A stretch of DNA of 64,000 nt from the NCBI GenBank assembly GCA_037443945.1, contig JBBINH010000003.1:62001-126000 (forward strand), given 5' to 3'. Positions 1 through 8,679 of the stretch are shown here, piece after piece; the first letter of the stretch is position 1, and the number at the start of each line of letters is the position of its first letter. The notes below the pieces were generated by a model that was not told the origin of the DNA, made no database searches, and saw nothing but the letters and a program-made list of their open reading frames with translations. A program made the translations under genes and the position numbers. The DNA is from SSF26 sp037443945. GTDB lineage: Bacteria; Chloroflexota; Anaerolineae; J102.

Positions 1-1
1 G

Positions 2-235
2 CTCAAGGAAAGCGCTTACGATGTCGCCGTCGGCGCCGATGCCCTCATCCTGGTGACGGAATGGAACGAATTCCGCCAACTCGATATGGCCCGTATCAAG
101 ACGCTCATGCGGGGGGATGTGCTCATTGACGGCCGCAACATCTGGAACCCGGCCGATATGGTGTCCCTAGGCTTTCGCTACAGGGGCATCGGCCGCCGGA
201 TACCGAATCAGAACAACACCGGTTATGCCCACTGA
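2..235 (+). CDS. ugd: UDP-glucose 6-dehydrogenase, C-terminal fragment (partial)
   Basis: The reading frame is open from base 2 to a stop at 235 and enters from outside the window, so only the last 77 residues are seen. They fit the C-terminal domain of nucleotide-sugar dehydrogenases that oxidise UDP-glucose to UDP-glucuronate with NAD: the segment ADALILVTEWNEF, then the DGRN block that binds UDP-sugar, then GFRYRGIGR near the end. The catalytic Cys and NAD-binding domain lie upstream of the window. UDP-GlcNAc/ManNAc dehydrogenases share this fold, so the exact sugar is the least certain part. Nine bases separate it from the protease gene downstream. Confidence 0.85.
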   Translation, partial: LKESAYDVAVGADALILVTEWNEFRQLDMARIKTLMRGDVLIDGRNIWNPADMVSLGFRYRGIGRRIPNQNNTGYAH

Positions 236-244
236 CAGAGACGA

Positions 245-1537
245 ATGAATCTCACCGAAGGTGTGGAGACGGTCGTCCTGGCTAACGGCCTGCAGGTGCT
301 TCTGCGTGAAGTCCATCGCATGCCGATCGTTGCCTTTTGGATCTGGTATCGGGTAGGGAGCCGCAACGAACTGCCGGGCTACACCGGCATATCCCATTGG
401 GTCGAACACATGCTTTTCAAGGGCACGCCCACCTATCCTCAGGGCGAGTTTGACCGTCTCATCGCGCGCGAAGGTGGGGTGTTCAACGGCGCCACCTGGC
501 TGGATTGGACGGTATTCTACGAGGTCTTGCCCGCCGATCGCATCGAATTGGCCCTGCGCATCGAATCGGACCGCATGGTCAATTCGTTATTCGACCCTCA
601 AGAAGTCGAGCACGAACGCACGGTCATCCTCGCCGAGCGCGAGGGGCATGAGAACCATCCTCGGTTCCTTTTGCGCGAGCAGGTCTTGGCCCTGAGTTTT
701 CGACAGCATCCCTATCGCCATCCGGTCATCGGATGGAAGGAAGACCTGCAACGCCTTAGCCGCGAGGCGCTGTACCAGCACTATCGCACCTATTACGTCC
801 CCAACAACGCCGTTATCGTCGTCGTGGGTGATTTCGAGATGGCTGCCATGCTCGATAGGATTGCCGCGCATTTCGGGCATTTGCCTCCCGGCCCGCCCCA
901 TGCCTACACGCCTCCGCCCGAACCCCCCGCCCGCGGGGAACGGCGGATCCACATGCAGGGACCGTCCGGTGCCACCTATGGGTATATCGCGTTTCGGGCG
1001 GTGTCGGCGCAGCATCCCGATTACTTTCCCCTCATGGTCATGAAGGCCATTTTGGACGGCCCGCATTCGGCGCCGCCGTTGGGCGATGGCCTCGGCCGTG
1101 CCGCCCGCCTTTACCGTCGGCTGGTCAACACAGGGCTGGCCGTCAGCGCCGGCGCCACCATGAACACCACCCTCGACCCCTACCTCTTCACCCTTTCGGT
1201 TACGGTGCGTCGCGAACGCAATCCGGCCGAGGTCGAAGCGGCTCTGCTGGCCGAGATCGAGCGCCTCCAGGAAACACCGGTGGAGGAGACCGAATTGGCC
1301 CGGGCGATCAAAGGCCTGCGGGCGCAGTTTCTCTACGATATCGAGACCGTCAGCCGCCAGGCCATGTGGTTGGGTCTGAGTGCTTTGGTGGCTTCGCCCG
1401 CCTGGTTAGGCAGCATGTTGACCAACCTGGCAGCGGTCACGGCAGCGGATGTGCAGCGCGTGGCGCGCACCTATTTTGGCCGCGACCAGCGCGTGGTCGG
1501 GTGGTACACACCCGTCGAGGTCGGCCATGCGGCGTGA
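245..1537 (+). CDS. M16-family zinc peptidase (catalytic member of a pair)
   Basis: A 430-residue insulinase/pitrilysin-type protein. The inverted zinc motif HWVEH is at residues 51-55 (His51, Glu54, His55), and Glu131 sits at the spacing expected for the third zinc ligand, so the site looks complete. The length fits a single two-domain M16B half, like mitochondrial processing peptidase beta or PqqF-type small proteases. No signal peptide is visible, so it is probably cytoplasmic. The next gene overlaps it by 11 bases and encodes a related half without the zinc motif, so the two are probably made together and pair into one clam-shell enzyme. The natural substrate cannot be read from sequence. 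Confidence 0.9.
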   Translation: MNLTEGVETVVLANGLQVLLREVHRMPIVAFWIWYRVGSRNELPGYTGISHWVEHMLFKGTPTYPQGEFDRLIAREGGVFNGATWLDWTVFYEVLPADRIELALRIESDRMVNSLFDPQEVEHERTVILAEREGHENHPRFLLREQVLALSFRQHPYRHPVIGWKEDLQRLSREALYQHYRTYYVPNNAVIVVVGDFEMAAMLDRIAAHFGHLPPGPPHAYTPPPEPPARGERRIHMQGPSGATYGYIAFRAVSAQHPDYFPLMVMKAILDGPHSAPPLGDGLGRAARLYRRLVNTGLAVSAGATMNTTLDPYLFTLSVTVRRERNPAEVEAALLAEIERLQETPVEETELARAIKGLRAQFLYDIETVSRQAMWLGLSALVASPAWLGSMLTNLAAVTAADVQRVARTYFGRDQRVVGWYTPVEVGHAA

Positions 1538-2810
1538 GCGATGGCCGGGGCCCCACACCATCGTCAGCACGACGCTGGCCAACGGCCTGCGGGTGTGGGT
1601 CTATGAAAACCGCACCGAAACGGTGGCCCTCGCCGGGACCTTAGTCGGTGGCGCCGTGCATGAACCACCGGCGCAGGCGGGTCTGGCCTATCTGACGAGC
1701 CGGTTGTTGCGCCGAGGCACGCGCTCGCGGTCTTTCGATGCCCTCAACGAGACCCTCGACGCTCTGGGCGCTACCCTGGGCTTCCGTTGCGGCCGCCATG
1801 CCCTCGGTTTTGATGCCTACTGTCTGGCCGAGGACTTTCTGACGGTATTGACGCTGGCCGTCGAAAGCCTGTTGGAGCCGGCTTTTGAGACCGAACAATT
1901 TGCTCTGGTTCAGGCTCAGATCCTGGCCGATCTGGACCAACGGCAACACAACACAGCTTTTCGAGCCTCCTCCACCTTTCGGCGGTTGCTCTTCGACGGG
2001 CATCCCTATGGCCGACCCCTCATCGGCGAGAAGGAGACCGTAAGTCCGCTGACCCGTGATGATGTCGAGGCGTTTTACCGGCGTACCATCGGACCCCAGA
2101 AGGGCCTCATCGTCATCGTGGGCGCCGTGCAGGCGGAACAGGCCATAGCGGCGGTGGAGCGGCTGTTGGCGACCTGGAACCCGGCGGTCCTTGTCGTCGA
2201 ACCGGAGTTCCCGCCGCCGACTTTGCCCCCGGTGCCGCGGGTCGAGACGGTCACCCTGGCCGGCAAAAGCCAGAGCGATATCCTGCTGGGTTGGCCCGGT
2301 CTGCCGCGGCGGCATCCGGATTACATCCCGGCCCGTGTTGCCAATGCCATCCTGGGGCAGTTCGGCCTGGGCGGACGGTTGGGCGCCAATGTGCGCGAAC
2401 GCCAGGGGCTGGCGTATGCCATCAGCAGCAGTCTGGAGACCAACGAGAAGGCCGGCACCTGGTCGATAGCGGCCGGAGTCAATCCGGCGGTGATCGAGCG
2501 CACCATCGCCACCGTTCGCGACGAGTGCGAGCGGATGCGCCAAGAACCGGTGACTCCGGAGGAGCTGGCCGATGTCCAGGCCTATCTGACCGGTTCGCTC
2601 GTTTTGGCGCTGGAAACGAATGCCGCCATGACCGATTACCTGAGCACCATGGCCTGGTATGACCTCGGCATGGACTACCTGTTGCGCTATAATGAGCTCA
2701 TCTTTGCCGTTGATCGCGACGATGTCCTGCGGGTAGCCCGGACTTACCTGGATCCCGACCGGTATGTCCTCGCCATAGCCGGACCACCGACCGACCGCGA
2801 GATAGGATGA
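1527..2810 (+). CDS. M16-family protein without zinc motif (partner subunit)
   Basis: A 427-residue relative of the preceding protease, starting at an ATG that overlaps the upstream gene by 11 bases. It keeps the M16 fold pattern (TTLANGLRVWVYE at the N-terminus and the glycine-rich GGRLGANVRERQGLAYA region in the second half). Where the catalytic member has HxxEH it reads AYLTS, so zinc cannot be bound in the normal way. This matches alpha-type subunits of M16B heterodimers, which bind substrate while the partner cuts. Its stop overlaps the hisH start in ATGA, so it is translationally linked to the histidine genes; that is probably positional only. Confidence 0.87.
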   Translation: MRRERWPGPHTIVSTTLANGLRVWVYENRTETVALAGTLVGGAVHEPPAQAGLAYLTSRLLRRGTRSRSFDALNETLDALGATLGFRCGRHALGFDAYCLAEDFLTVLTLAVESLLEPAFETEQFALVQAQILADLDQRQHNTAFRASSTFRRLLFDGHPYGRPLIGEKETVSPLTRDDVEAFYRRTIGPQKGLIVIVGAVQAEQAIAAVERLLATWNPAVLVVEPEFPPPTLPPVPRVETVTLAGKSQSDILLGWPGLPRRHPDYIPARVANAILGQFGLGGRLGANVRERQGLAYAISSSLETNEKAGTWSIAAGVNPAVIERTIATVRDECERMRQEPVTPEELADVQAYLTGSLVLALETNAAMTDYLSTMAWYDLGMDYLLRYNELIFAVDRDDVLRVARTYLDPDRYVLAIAGPPTDREIG

Positions 2811-3493
2811 GCACGGCGGACATTGCGCCGGGCGCGGTGGGATATCCGGCTTCTCTCCGGCCTATGATCGCCATCCTCGATTACAACATCGGTAACGTTC
2901 GCAGCGTGTACAAGGCACTGGAGCGCGCCGCGCACGAAGCCGGCAGTACACAGTCTATCATGCTCACGGCGGACCCGGCCATCATCCTGCGCAGCCGCGG
3001 GGTCATCTTGCCGGGAGTGGGTGCTTTTGGCGCCTGTATCACGAACCTGCGGGCAGCCAACCTCTCCTCGGTGGTGCGCGAGGTCGTCTTGGAGGGTATT
3101 CCCCTGTTGGGCATTTGCGTGGGGATGCAGATGCTGTTCGATTCCAGCGAGGAGATGGGACATTGGCATGGGTTGGGCCTGTTGCCCGGTCGGGTACGGC
3201 GTTTCGCAGGACCGCTGCGGGTGCCGCAGATCGGCTGGAATCAACTCCATCCCCTCCGTCCCGACCCCCTCCTGGCCGGTATCCCCGACGGCGCCTATGC
3301 GTACTTTGTCCATTCCTACTACTGCGAACCTGCCAACCCCGACGACATCCTGGCCACGACCGATTACGGCATCACGTATGCCTCGGTTGTCCAACGCGGC
3401 CGCATCTGGGGCATTCAATGCCATCCGGAAAAAAGCCAGCAGGTTGGTTTGCGCATTTTGCGCAATTTTATAGAAATAGTAAGTAATCATTGA
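2807..3493 (+). CDS. hisH: Imidazole glycerol phosphate synthase, glutaminase subunit HisH
   Basis: Class I glutamine amidotransferase (228 residues from this start) that supplies ammonia to HisF in histidine synthesis. The core starts at MIAILDYNIGNVRS, the nucleophile elbow is GICVGMQ with Cys104, and the catalytic His206-Glu208 lie in CHPEKS. The ATGA overlap with the preceding stop supports initiation at 2807, but family members usually begin at the ATG at 2864, so the first 19 residues are doubtful. hisF is not in the window, although hisA is 640 bases downstream. The last ~40 bases are unusually AT-rich compared with the gene body. Confidence 0.95.
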   Translation: MSTADIAPGAVGYPASLRPMIAILDYNIGNVRSVYKALERAAHEAGSTQSIMLTADPAIILRSRGVILPGVGAFGACITNLRAANLSSVVREVVLEGIPLLGICVGMQMLFDSSEEMGHWHGLGLLPGRVRRFAGPLRVPQIGWNQLHPLRPDPLLAGIPDGAYAYFVHSYYCEPANPDDILATTDYGITYASVVQRGRIWGIQCHPEKSQQVGLRILRNFIEIVSNH

Positions 3494-3541
3494 ATTTATA
3501 AAAATTCGTCTCTAATTTCATCAATATTATCGCTTTTGCCT

Positions 3542-4123
3542 ATGCTTGCTTATCGTGTTCTACCTCTTGCGCGTTGGAGCATACGCCTGGCGCTTGTGAC
3601 AAGTTTTGCTCTGTTGACAGGATTGGCAGCACAGGTGCGCATCCCCCTGCCCTTTACGCCGGTGCCCGTGACGCTGCAGGTGCTGGTCGTTATCCTCAGC
3701 GGCCTGTTGTTGGGTCCGCGTGAGGGCTTTGGGAGTCAGGCGGTCTATCTGCTGCTGATTCTGGGCGGCGCGCCTCTGGCCGCAGGTGCCAGGGGTGGAC
3801 CGGGTGTTTTCCTGGGTCCGACGGCCGGCTATCTGGTTGCCTTTCCCGTGGCGGCGGCGCTGGTAGGATGGCTGACCGGCGACGGTCGGCGTGGGCGCAG
3901 CCTGCTGGCGGCGCTGGTGGGGATCGCCGTCATCTACCTCGGTGGTGCCTCCTGGCTGGCGCTGGTGTTGCGCCTGACACCGGCCGAGGCTTTGCGGCTG
4001 GGGGTGGTGCCTTTTATCCCGGTCGATCTGGCCAAGGCGGTGATCGCCGTGCTCGTGGCCCATAGCGGGCTGGCTCTCTTGAGCGCACTGGGTTGGTCGC
4101 GGCCGCCCAACGAACGCGGCTGA
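3542..4123 (+). CDS. bioY: BioY biotin transporter (S component)
   Basis: A 193-residue integral membrane protein of the BioY family, the substrate-binding component of ECF-type biotin importers. Family features are the early VRIPLPFTPVPVTLQ stretch, the GPREGFGSQAVYLLL segment and the GGPGVFLGPTAGYLVAF motif, with about six hydrophobic helices in total. The ATG at 3542 is preferred over an in-frame TTG two codons earlier. No ECF ATPase genes are adjacent, so it either works alone or uses ATPases encoded elsewhere. It sits oddly between hisH and hisA, with a short AT-rich gap after hisH. The substrate is assigned by family only. Confidence 0.9.
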   Translation: MLAYRVLPLARWSIRLALVTSFALLTGLAAQVRIPLPFTPVPVTLQVLVVILSGLLLGPREGFGSQAVYLLLILGGAPLAAGARGGPGVFLGPTAGYLVAFPVAAALVGWLTGDGRRGRSLLAALVGIAVIYLGGASWLALVLRLTPAEALRLGVVPFIPVDLAKAVIAVLVAHSGLALLSALGWSRPPNERG

Positions 4124-4131
4124 GGTTGGCG

Positions 4132-4911
4132 GTGATCGTCTTTCCGGCTATTGATCTGCGTCAGGGCCGCTGTGTGCGGCTACGTCAGGGCGATCCGACG
4201 GCCGAAACGGTCTTCGGCGCCGACCCGGTGGCCATGGCGCGGCATTGGGTGGCGCAAGGCGCCGAATGGCTGCATGTGGTCAATCTGGACGGTGCTTTGG
4301 GCGAGGCCCCTGTTGCGGCGCCGGACGCCGAGGACGAACCCGACCTTACCGGGCTGCCTCGTAACTGGCAATGTCTGTATGCCATCCGTCAGGCCGTGGC
4401 GGTGCCCATCCAGTTCGGCGGTGGCCTGCGCAGCCTGGCCGATATTGCCCTGGCCCTGCGGTTGGGGGCCACCCGTGTTGTCCTGGGTACGGTGGCCGTG
4501 CAGCAGCCGGAGCTGGTGACGGCGGCGTTGGCGCGCTTTGGTGCCGAGCGGATCGTCGTCGCCATCGATGCCCGCGATGGGCAGGTAGCCATCCACGGCT
4601 GGCAGGAACTCAGCCGCGTTGCGGCCACCGACCTGGCCCGGCGGCTGGCGGCGCTGGGCGTGCGTCGTGTGGTTTTCACCGATATCGCCCGTGACGGTAT
4701 GCTGACGGGGGTCAATGTGGCGGCCACGGCCGCCCTGGCCCGCGCTGGCGGGCTGCGGGTGATCGCCTCCGGCGGCGTGGCCGGGCCGGAGGATATCCTG
4801 GCCCTGCGGGCCGAAGAGGCCGCCGGGATCGAAGGCGTCATTCTCGGACGGGCCCTTTACACGGGTGCGCTCACTTTGCCCGCGGCGTTGGCTCTGGCAA
4901 GGGGGTTATGA
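4132..4911 (+). CDS. hisA: Phosphoribosylformimino-AICAR-phosphate isomerase HisA
   Basis: A beta/alpha-barrel isomerase of histidine synthesis that converts ProFAR to PRFAR, the substrate of HisF-HisH. GTG at 4132 is chosen because a GAGGT ribosome-binding site lies just upstream and the protein then starts VIVFPAIDLRQG as in the family, with the catalytic Asp at residue 8. The second catalytic region is VFTDIARDGML, and the phosphate-binding loops are FGGGLRS and ASGGVAG. Its length of 259 residues is slightly above normal because of an acidic insert (PDAEDEPDLTGL) near residue 65. It overlaps the acetyltransferase gene by ATGA. Confidence 0.94.
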   Translation: MIVFPAIDLRQGRCVRLRQGDPTAETVFGADPVAMARHWVAQGAEWLHVVNLDGALGEAPVAAPDAEDEPDLTGLPRNWQCLYAIRQAVAVPIQFGGGLRSLADIALALRLGATRVVLGTVAVQQPELVTAALARFGAERIVVAIDARDGQVAIHGWQELSRVAATDLARRLAALGVRRVVFTDIARDGMLTGVNVAATAALARAGGLRVIASGGVAGPEDILALRAEEAAGIEGVILGRALYTGALTLPAALALARGL

Positions 4912-5864
4912 GGCTTTGGTTTCGACCGGCCACACCCGCCGATGTGCCGGTCATGTGCAGCGTCATCGATGCCGCCTATGCGCCTCAGGTCAGACGGCTT
5001 TACGGCGATAGCCCGCGGGGACGCTGGCAGTCTTTCAATCCCGAACGGTTGCATCTGTACCTGAGCCGCGAACCGGAGGGGGTGCGCGTGGGGATCTGGC
5101 AGGATCGGCTGGTCAGCGTCTGCGTTTGTCGTCGCCACGGCAGTTTGGGATGGTTCCACAGCCTGGCCGTCCATCCCGATGTGCAGGGTCGTGGTTTCGG
5201 CGCGCAGGTGGTGCAAGATGCCGAGGCCTATTTGAGCAGGCACGGCGTGCGTTCGATTGGCCTGATGACCTGGCCCGATGCCGTCGGGAACATCGGGTTC
5301 TACCATAAGCTCGGCTTTCGGGCGGTGGGACTGTCGCTTTATGTGTATCGATCGACCTGGGGGCCGATTGTATCCGGTCGTCTGCCGGCGACAGGGATGC
5401 GAACGGCTTTCTTCTCGCGTCTGTCGGAGGCCGAGCGCCGCCAGGCCTTGAGCGCGGCCGTGGCCATCGGCGATGCTCTGCTCCCCGGTCTGGACTATTC
5501 CGGTTGGTTGCAATGGGCGGTCGCCCGGCAACTCGGCGATGGGCTGTTGGCCTGGGATGAAGGCCGGCCCCTGGCGCTGGCCCTGGCCTATATCCGGCCG
5601 GAGCACGATTGGTTGGAAGGCCGCTTGCTGTTGATGGTGCCGGGGATGAGCCCGGAACAGGCGGCTTTGTTTCTGGAACATGTCCGGCGCTGGGCCATGG
5701 CCCGGCGGCTGGGGCATTTTGGCTTTCCGGCCGATATCATGCAACCGACGGCCGTGGATTTGTTCGGCCGTTTGGGTTTTCGTCTCTACGGCGATACCAT
5801 GCTCAATCTCGCCCGTGGGCCCTGGCCTACGGGCGGTGTTCATGCCGTGCGCCTGGGTGGTTAG
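4908..5864 (+). CDS. GNAT-family N-acetyltransferase with a second domain
   Basis: A 318-residue protein. Residues ~5-150 form a GNAT fold: the acetyl-CoA pyrophosphate loop is in VHPDVQGRGFGAQVV, and the late NIGFYHKLGFRAVG motif is typical of the family. The remaining ~165 residues look like a weaker second GNAT-like unit, with GMSPEQAALFLEHVRRWA and a terminal LFGRLGFRLYGDT that repeats the FYxKLGF pattern. That would make it a tandem GNAT in which only the first half is clearly active. It starts inside the hisA stop (ATGA), so it belongs to the same transcript. The acetylated substrate is unknown. Confidence 0.8.
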   Translation: MRLWFRPATPADVPVMCSVIDAAYAPQVRRLYGDSPRGRWQSFNPERLHLYLSREPEGVRVGIWQDRLVSVCVCRRHGSLGWFHSLAVHPDVQGRGFGAQVVQDAEAYLSRHGVRSIGLMTWPDAVGNIGFYHKLGFRAVGLSLYVYRSTWGPIVSGRLPATGMRTAFFSRLSEAERRQALSAAVAIGDALLPGLDYSGWLQWAVARQLGDGLLAWDEGRPLALALAYIRPEHDWLEGRLLLMVPGMSPEQAALFLEHVRRWAMARRLGHFGFPADIMQPTAVDLFGRLGFRLYGDTMLNLARGPWPTGGVHAVRLGG

Positions 5865-5981
5865 CCAGGCGCCGATCGCTTTCCTCTTCGTCGGCGTCGG
5901 CGGGCCTTTGCCGGCGCCTTCCGCGACCTTCTGCCGGGCCTTGCCCGCCACGCCTTCGGCACCGTTCCGGACACAACGCCC

Positions 5982-6494
5982 ATGAACGTTTACGACGCCA
6001 TACGCACCAAACGCTCCATTCGTCAATTCGATCCTCGGCCTATTCCCGAGGCCGATCTGATTCGCATCCTCGATGCCGGTCGGCGGGCAGGAAGCTCGAA
6101 GAACAGCCAACCCTGGCATTTTATCGTTGTGCGCGAGCGCGAGCGCCTGGTGGCGCTTAGCCGGCTCGGGGCATGGGCCGGACATCTGGCCGGCGCAGCC
6201 GTGGGTGTGGCCCTGGTCACCCCCGACTGGCGCCAGCGCTGGCCCATCGCCTTCGATCTCGGCGCCGCCGCCCAGAACATGATGCTGACGGCCCACGAGT
6301 TGGGCATCGGTTCGGTCATGGCCAATCTCTACGATGTCGAGGCCGCCAATGCCCTGCTCAAGCTTCCCCCCGACCTGATGTGCTATGCGGCGATTTCCTT
6401 CGGTTATCCCGCCGATCCGGGCGAGCTGACCCATCCGCCCCGGCGCGGGGGCCGTCGCCCTCTCGAGGATGTCGTCCACTGGGAGACATGGTGA
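5982..6494 (+). CDS. Nitroreductase-family FMN protein
   Basis: A compact 170-residue flavin reductase-like protein. The N-terminus MNVYDAIRTKRSIRQFDPRP is the FMN-phosphate-binding motif of the nitroreductase family, followed by RAGSSKNSQPWHFIVV, which also contacts FMN. The mid-region DLGAAAQNMMLTAHELGIGS forms the dimer-interface helix. Such enzymes reduce nitro compounds, quinones or other acceptors with NAD(P)H; the physiological substrate is unknown. It is close to the family's lower size limit. The next gene starts seven bases before its stop. A gap of 117 bases separates it from the acetyltransferase. Confidence 0.88.
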   Translation: MNVYDAIRTKRSIRQFDPRPIPEADLIRILDAGRRAGSSKNSQPWHFIVVRERERLVALSRLGAWAGHLAGAAVGVALVTPDWRQRWPIAFDLGAAAQNMMLTAHELGIGSVMANLYDVEAANALLKLPPDLMCYAAISFGYPADPGELTHPPRRGGRRPLEDVVHWETW

Positions 6495-7483
6495 AGTCGG
6501 CAGTTGCTCTCCCCCGTGTTTTCGTGACCCGTCGTCTGCCCGAACCGGCCCTGAGCCGGTTGCAACAGGCCCCTATCGTGCTCGATCTGTGGCCTGAGGC
6601 CGGGCCGCCTCCTTACGCCGAGCTGCAAAGACGGCTGGCGGGCTGTCAGGGCCTGCTGTGTTTGTTGACGGACCGGATTGACGAGGCGCTGTTGGCTGCG
6701 GCCGGTTCCGAGTTGCGGGTGATCAGCCAGATGGCCGTGGGGGTGGATAACATCGACCTGGCCGCCTGTACCCGGCGTGGCATTCCCGTGGGCCACACGC
6801 CCGGCGTGCTCACCGAGGCCACGGCCGATCTGGCCGTGGCGTTGCTGCTGGCGACGGCGCGGCGGCTGGTCGAGGCCGCCAACGATGTCAAGGCCGGTCG
6901 TTGGCACACCTGGGATCCCATGGGCTGGGTCGGCCCCGATGTGTACGGCAGCACCGTGGGCATTGTCGGTTTGGGCCGCATCGGTGCGGCCGTGGCGCGC
7001 CGACTGCAAGGCTTCAACGTCCGTCTGCTCTATCACAACCCCCGCCCCAGTCCTTGGGCGGCCGAGGTCGGGGCCACCTGGGTGCCCTGGGAGACCTTGC
7101 TGGCCGAGAGCGACTTTATCACCCTCCATTGTCCCTATTCGCCGGCCACCCATCATCTCATCGATGCCGCTGCTCTGGCGCAGATGAAGCCGACGGCCAT
7201 TCTCATCAACACGGCTCGTGGGGGCGTGGTGGACCAGGAGGCCCTGGAGCAGGCTCTGCGCACAGGCCGGATTGCGGCTGCCGGGCTGGATGTGACCACT
7301 CCGGAACCCCTGCCGGCCGATCATCCTCTGCTGAGTTTGCCCAACGTGGTCGTGCTGCCTCATATCGGCAGCGCCAGTCTGTCGGCGCGACGGCGCATGG
7401 CCGCAATGGCCGTGGACAATCTGCTGGCGGGTCTGGCCGGTGAGCGATTGCCCCACTGCGCCAATCCGGCCGTGTACGGCTGA
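6488..7483 (+). CDS. D-isomer-specific 2-hydroxyacid dehydrogenase (glyoxylate/hydroxypyruvate reductase-like)
   Basis: A 331-residue NAD(P)-dependent dehydrogenase. The dinucleotide motif GLGRIG lies at residues 161-166. The catalytic triad is visible as Arg244 (NTARGGVVD), Glu273 and His292 (LPHIGSAS). The spacing and the NTARGG and LPHIGSA blocks best fit the GyaR/glycerate dehydrogenase group, but lactate- or erythronate-type enzymes share them. The ATG at 6488 overlaps the nitroreductase gene by seven bases, so the two are co-translated. It is the last gene of the forward block; the cassette island follows. Confidence 0.9.
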   Translation: MVKSAVALPRVFVTRRLPEPALSRLQQAPIVLDLWPEAGPPPYAELQRRLAGCQGLLCLLTDRIDEALLAAAGSELRVISQMAVGVDNIDLAACTRRGIPVGHTPGVLTEATADLAVALLLATARRLVEAANDVKAGRWHTWDPMGWVGPDVYGSTVGIVGLGRIGAAVARRLQGFNVRLLYHNPRPSPWAAEVGATWVPWETLLAESDFITLHCPYSPATHHLIDAAALAQMKPTAILINTARGGVVDQEALEQALRTGRIAAAGLDVTTPEPLPADHPLLSLPNVVVLPHIGSASLSARRRMAAMAVDNLLAGLAGERLPHCANPAVYG

Positions 7484-7573
7484 GGGCTCTTCCGCTCGCC
7501 CAGGGCTCTGCCCATTCAAGGGGGCAGAGACGTGGCAAGGGTAGCGTAGCGCTGGGCCTATGCGGCCCTGTCC

Positions 7574-7678
7574 TCAGCGATGGTGCAGGGTGAGCGGCGC
7601 CGCGCCGGGCGCCGATGTTGGCGCGCAGGCCGATAACATCAGGTTGACCAGCAAGAACACGATCCACACACGTTTCAT
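7574..7678 (-). CDS. Very small putative lipoprotein (34 aa)
   Basis: A 34-codon gene too short for normal gene finders. It begins MKRVWIVFLLVNLMLSAC, a complete lipoprotein signal peptide with lipobox LSAC, and ends after about 15 further residues. An AGGAAG ribosome-binding site lies nine bases before the ATG. It starts 30 bases from an attC-like site, so it may be the first or last cassette of the array. The mature peptide would be a ~17-residue lipid-anchored tail, either an entericidin-like peptide or the remnant of a longer lipoprotein. Function unknown. Confidence 0.5.
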   Translation of the reverse strand: MKRVWIVFLLVNLMLSACAPTSAPGAAPLTLHHR

Positions 7679-7708
7679 CGCTCGCGTCTTCCTGCGGCAG
7701 TCATAGCC

Positions 7709-7791
7709 GCCGAACGGGTTGCCGCTCAGCCGCTGCGACCAAGGCGGCGAAGCGAGTCGAGGGAGCAGTTGGCTGGAGCGAGAGGTTGGGC
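7709..7791 (-). repeat. attC-like recombination site 1
   Basis: An 83-base imperfect inverted repeat. The outer arms are GCCGAAC and GTTGGGC, and an inner pair (GCTCAGCC against GGCTGGAGC) has an extra base on one side, as in integron attC sites. The left arm breaks the RYYYAAC consensus at one position, so it is a worn copy. The next genes on either side read on the minus strand. Confidence 0.55.
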
Positions 7792-8147
7792 GGCACGTAT
7801 TGGTTCATGGTGAACGGCTCAATGCTCTGAGTATATCCATCATCTGCCATCTGCTCTCCCACGGAACAAACAGAGCACGGTCGACTGGTTACTGACCTAC
7901 TAACAGAGCGAGATGCGACGGCGACAGCAGATCCTGGCCCAGGCCGAGCAGGTACTTGGCTGCTTGCTGCGCCAGCGGATGGCGTGACCCCAAGACGGGT
8001 GCATACTACGCCGCCCTGTACGGCGCAATGGGAAGCCATGCGCCGCGCCCAGGCGCATTCAGAGGAGAGGGGAAGAAGGCGGCGTCACTCATCTGTCGCA
8101 GGAGCTAGGCGTGCCAGGCATTGCCACCCAGGGTATCACCATCCAGT
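7792..8147. other. No intact gene seen (cassette remnant DNA)
   Basis: This stretch lies between attC-like site 1 and the nucleotidyltransferase fragment. Both strands hold only short reading frames without ribosome-binding sites. A plus-strand run near 7912-7987 (ending RQRMA before a stop) looks protein-like, but its family is not recognised. Best read as debris of one or more lost cassettes. Confidence 0.5.
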
Positions 8148-8387
8148 TCAACGGCGATCAACAGCCGCCAGATCGATATCAGAGCGCGCGTGAAACCAGG
8201 CACCGTGCGCCAGGGAGCCGAAGGCGATGACTCGTGTAGCGCCGAACTTGTCCTTCAAGATTTGCGCTGCCTGCCGAGCCACCGTCCAGGCTTCCTCCTG
8301 ACGTTCATTTGCTTTTTGTTGCCGCCTGCTCTCACGAGCACGAGCCGCTTGCTTGTACGCCGCCAGCTTCTCAGGTGAGATCACCAC
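8148..8387 (-). pseudogene. Truncated MNT-type nucleotidyltransferase domain protein
   Basis: A 79-codon frame with a GTG start and a GGAG ribosome-binding site seven bases before it. The N-terminal half is a charged helix (RARESRRQQKANERQEEAW). It then enters the minimal nucleotidyltransferase fold: VIAFGSLAHG is the GS motif and SDIDLA carries the two metal-binding aspartates. Translation stops six residues later, whereas family members continue for about 40-60 more with the third aspartate. It is therefore a broken gene, probably once the toxin-neutralising or AMPylating half of an MNT/HEPN pair. No HEPN partner remains. Confidence 0.6.
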
Positions 8388-8494
8388 GTTTGTTCTCCGG
8401 TTTGAGGATACCAGCGCGAGAAGGGACGGTCAAATGCCGGAAGGGCGACACGGAGGTTGCTGTTTTTGACCCCTTTTTCCACCGGCCGGGCGAG

Positions 8495-8520
8495 CAAACG
8501 TTCAAACGTCCAAACGTTCA
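8495..8520. repeat. AACGTT-type short tandem repeat
   Basis: Three consecutive CAAACGTT-like units (one changed to CAAACGTC). The same 8-base unit occurs at 10673-10719 on the other side of the cassette island and inside the four MITE copies. No terminal inverted repeat is present here. Confidence 0.6.
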
Positions 8521-8679
8521 GCCATCACACCGCAAGGCTTTGCGCACAACGTCGTGCTGTTCGTCCTGGCAGCCGCCCTCCATGGCCTGCCCCCGGCATA
8601 GTGGCAACTTGGGTTATTTTTATCTCGAACTCTCACTTGTCTTGAAGACGGCATTTGCACCGGAATAGTTTTGACCCTG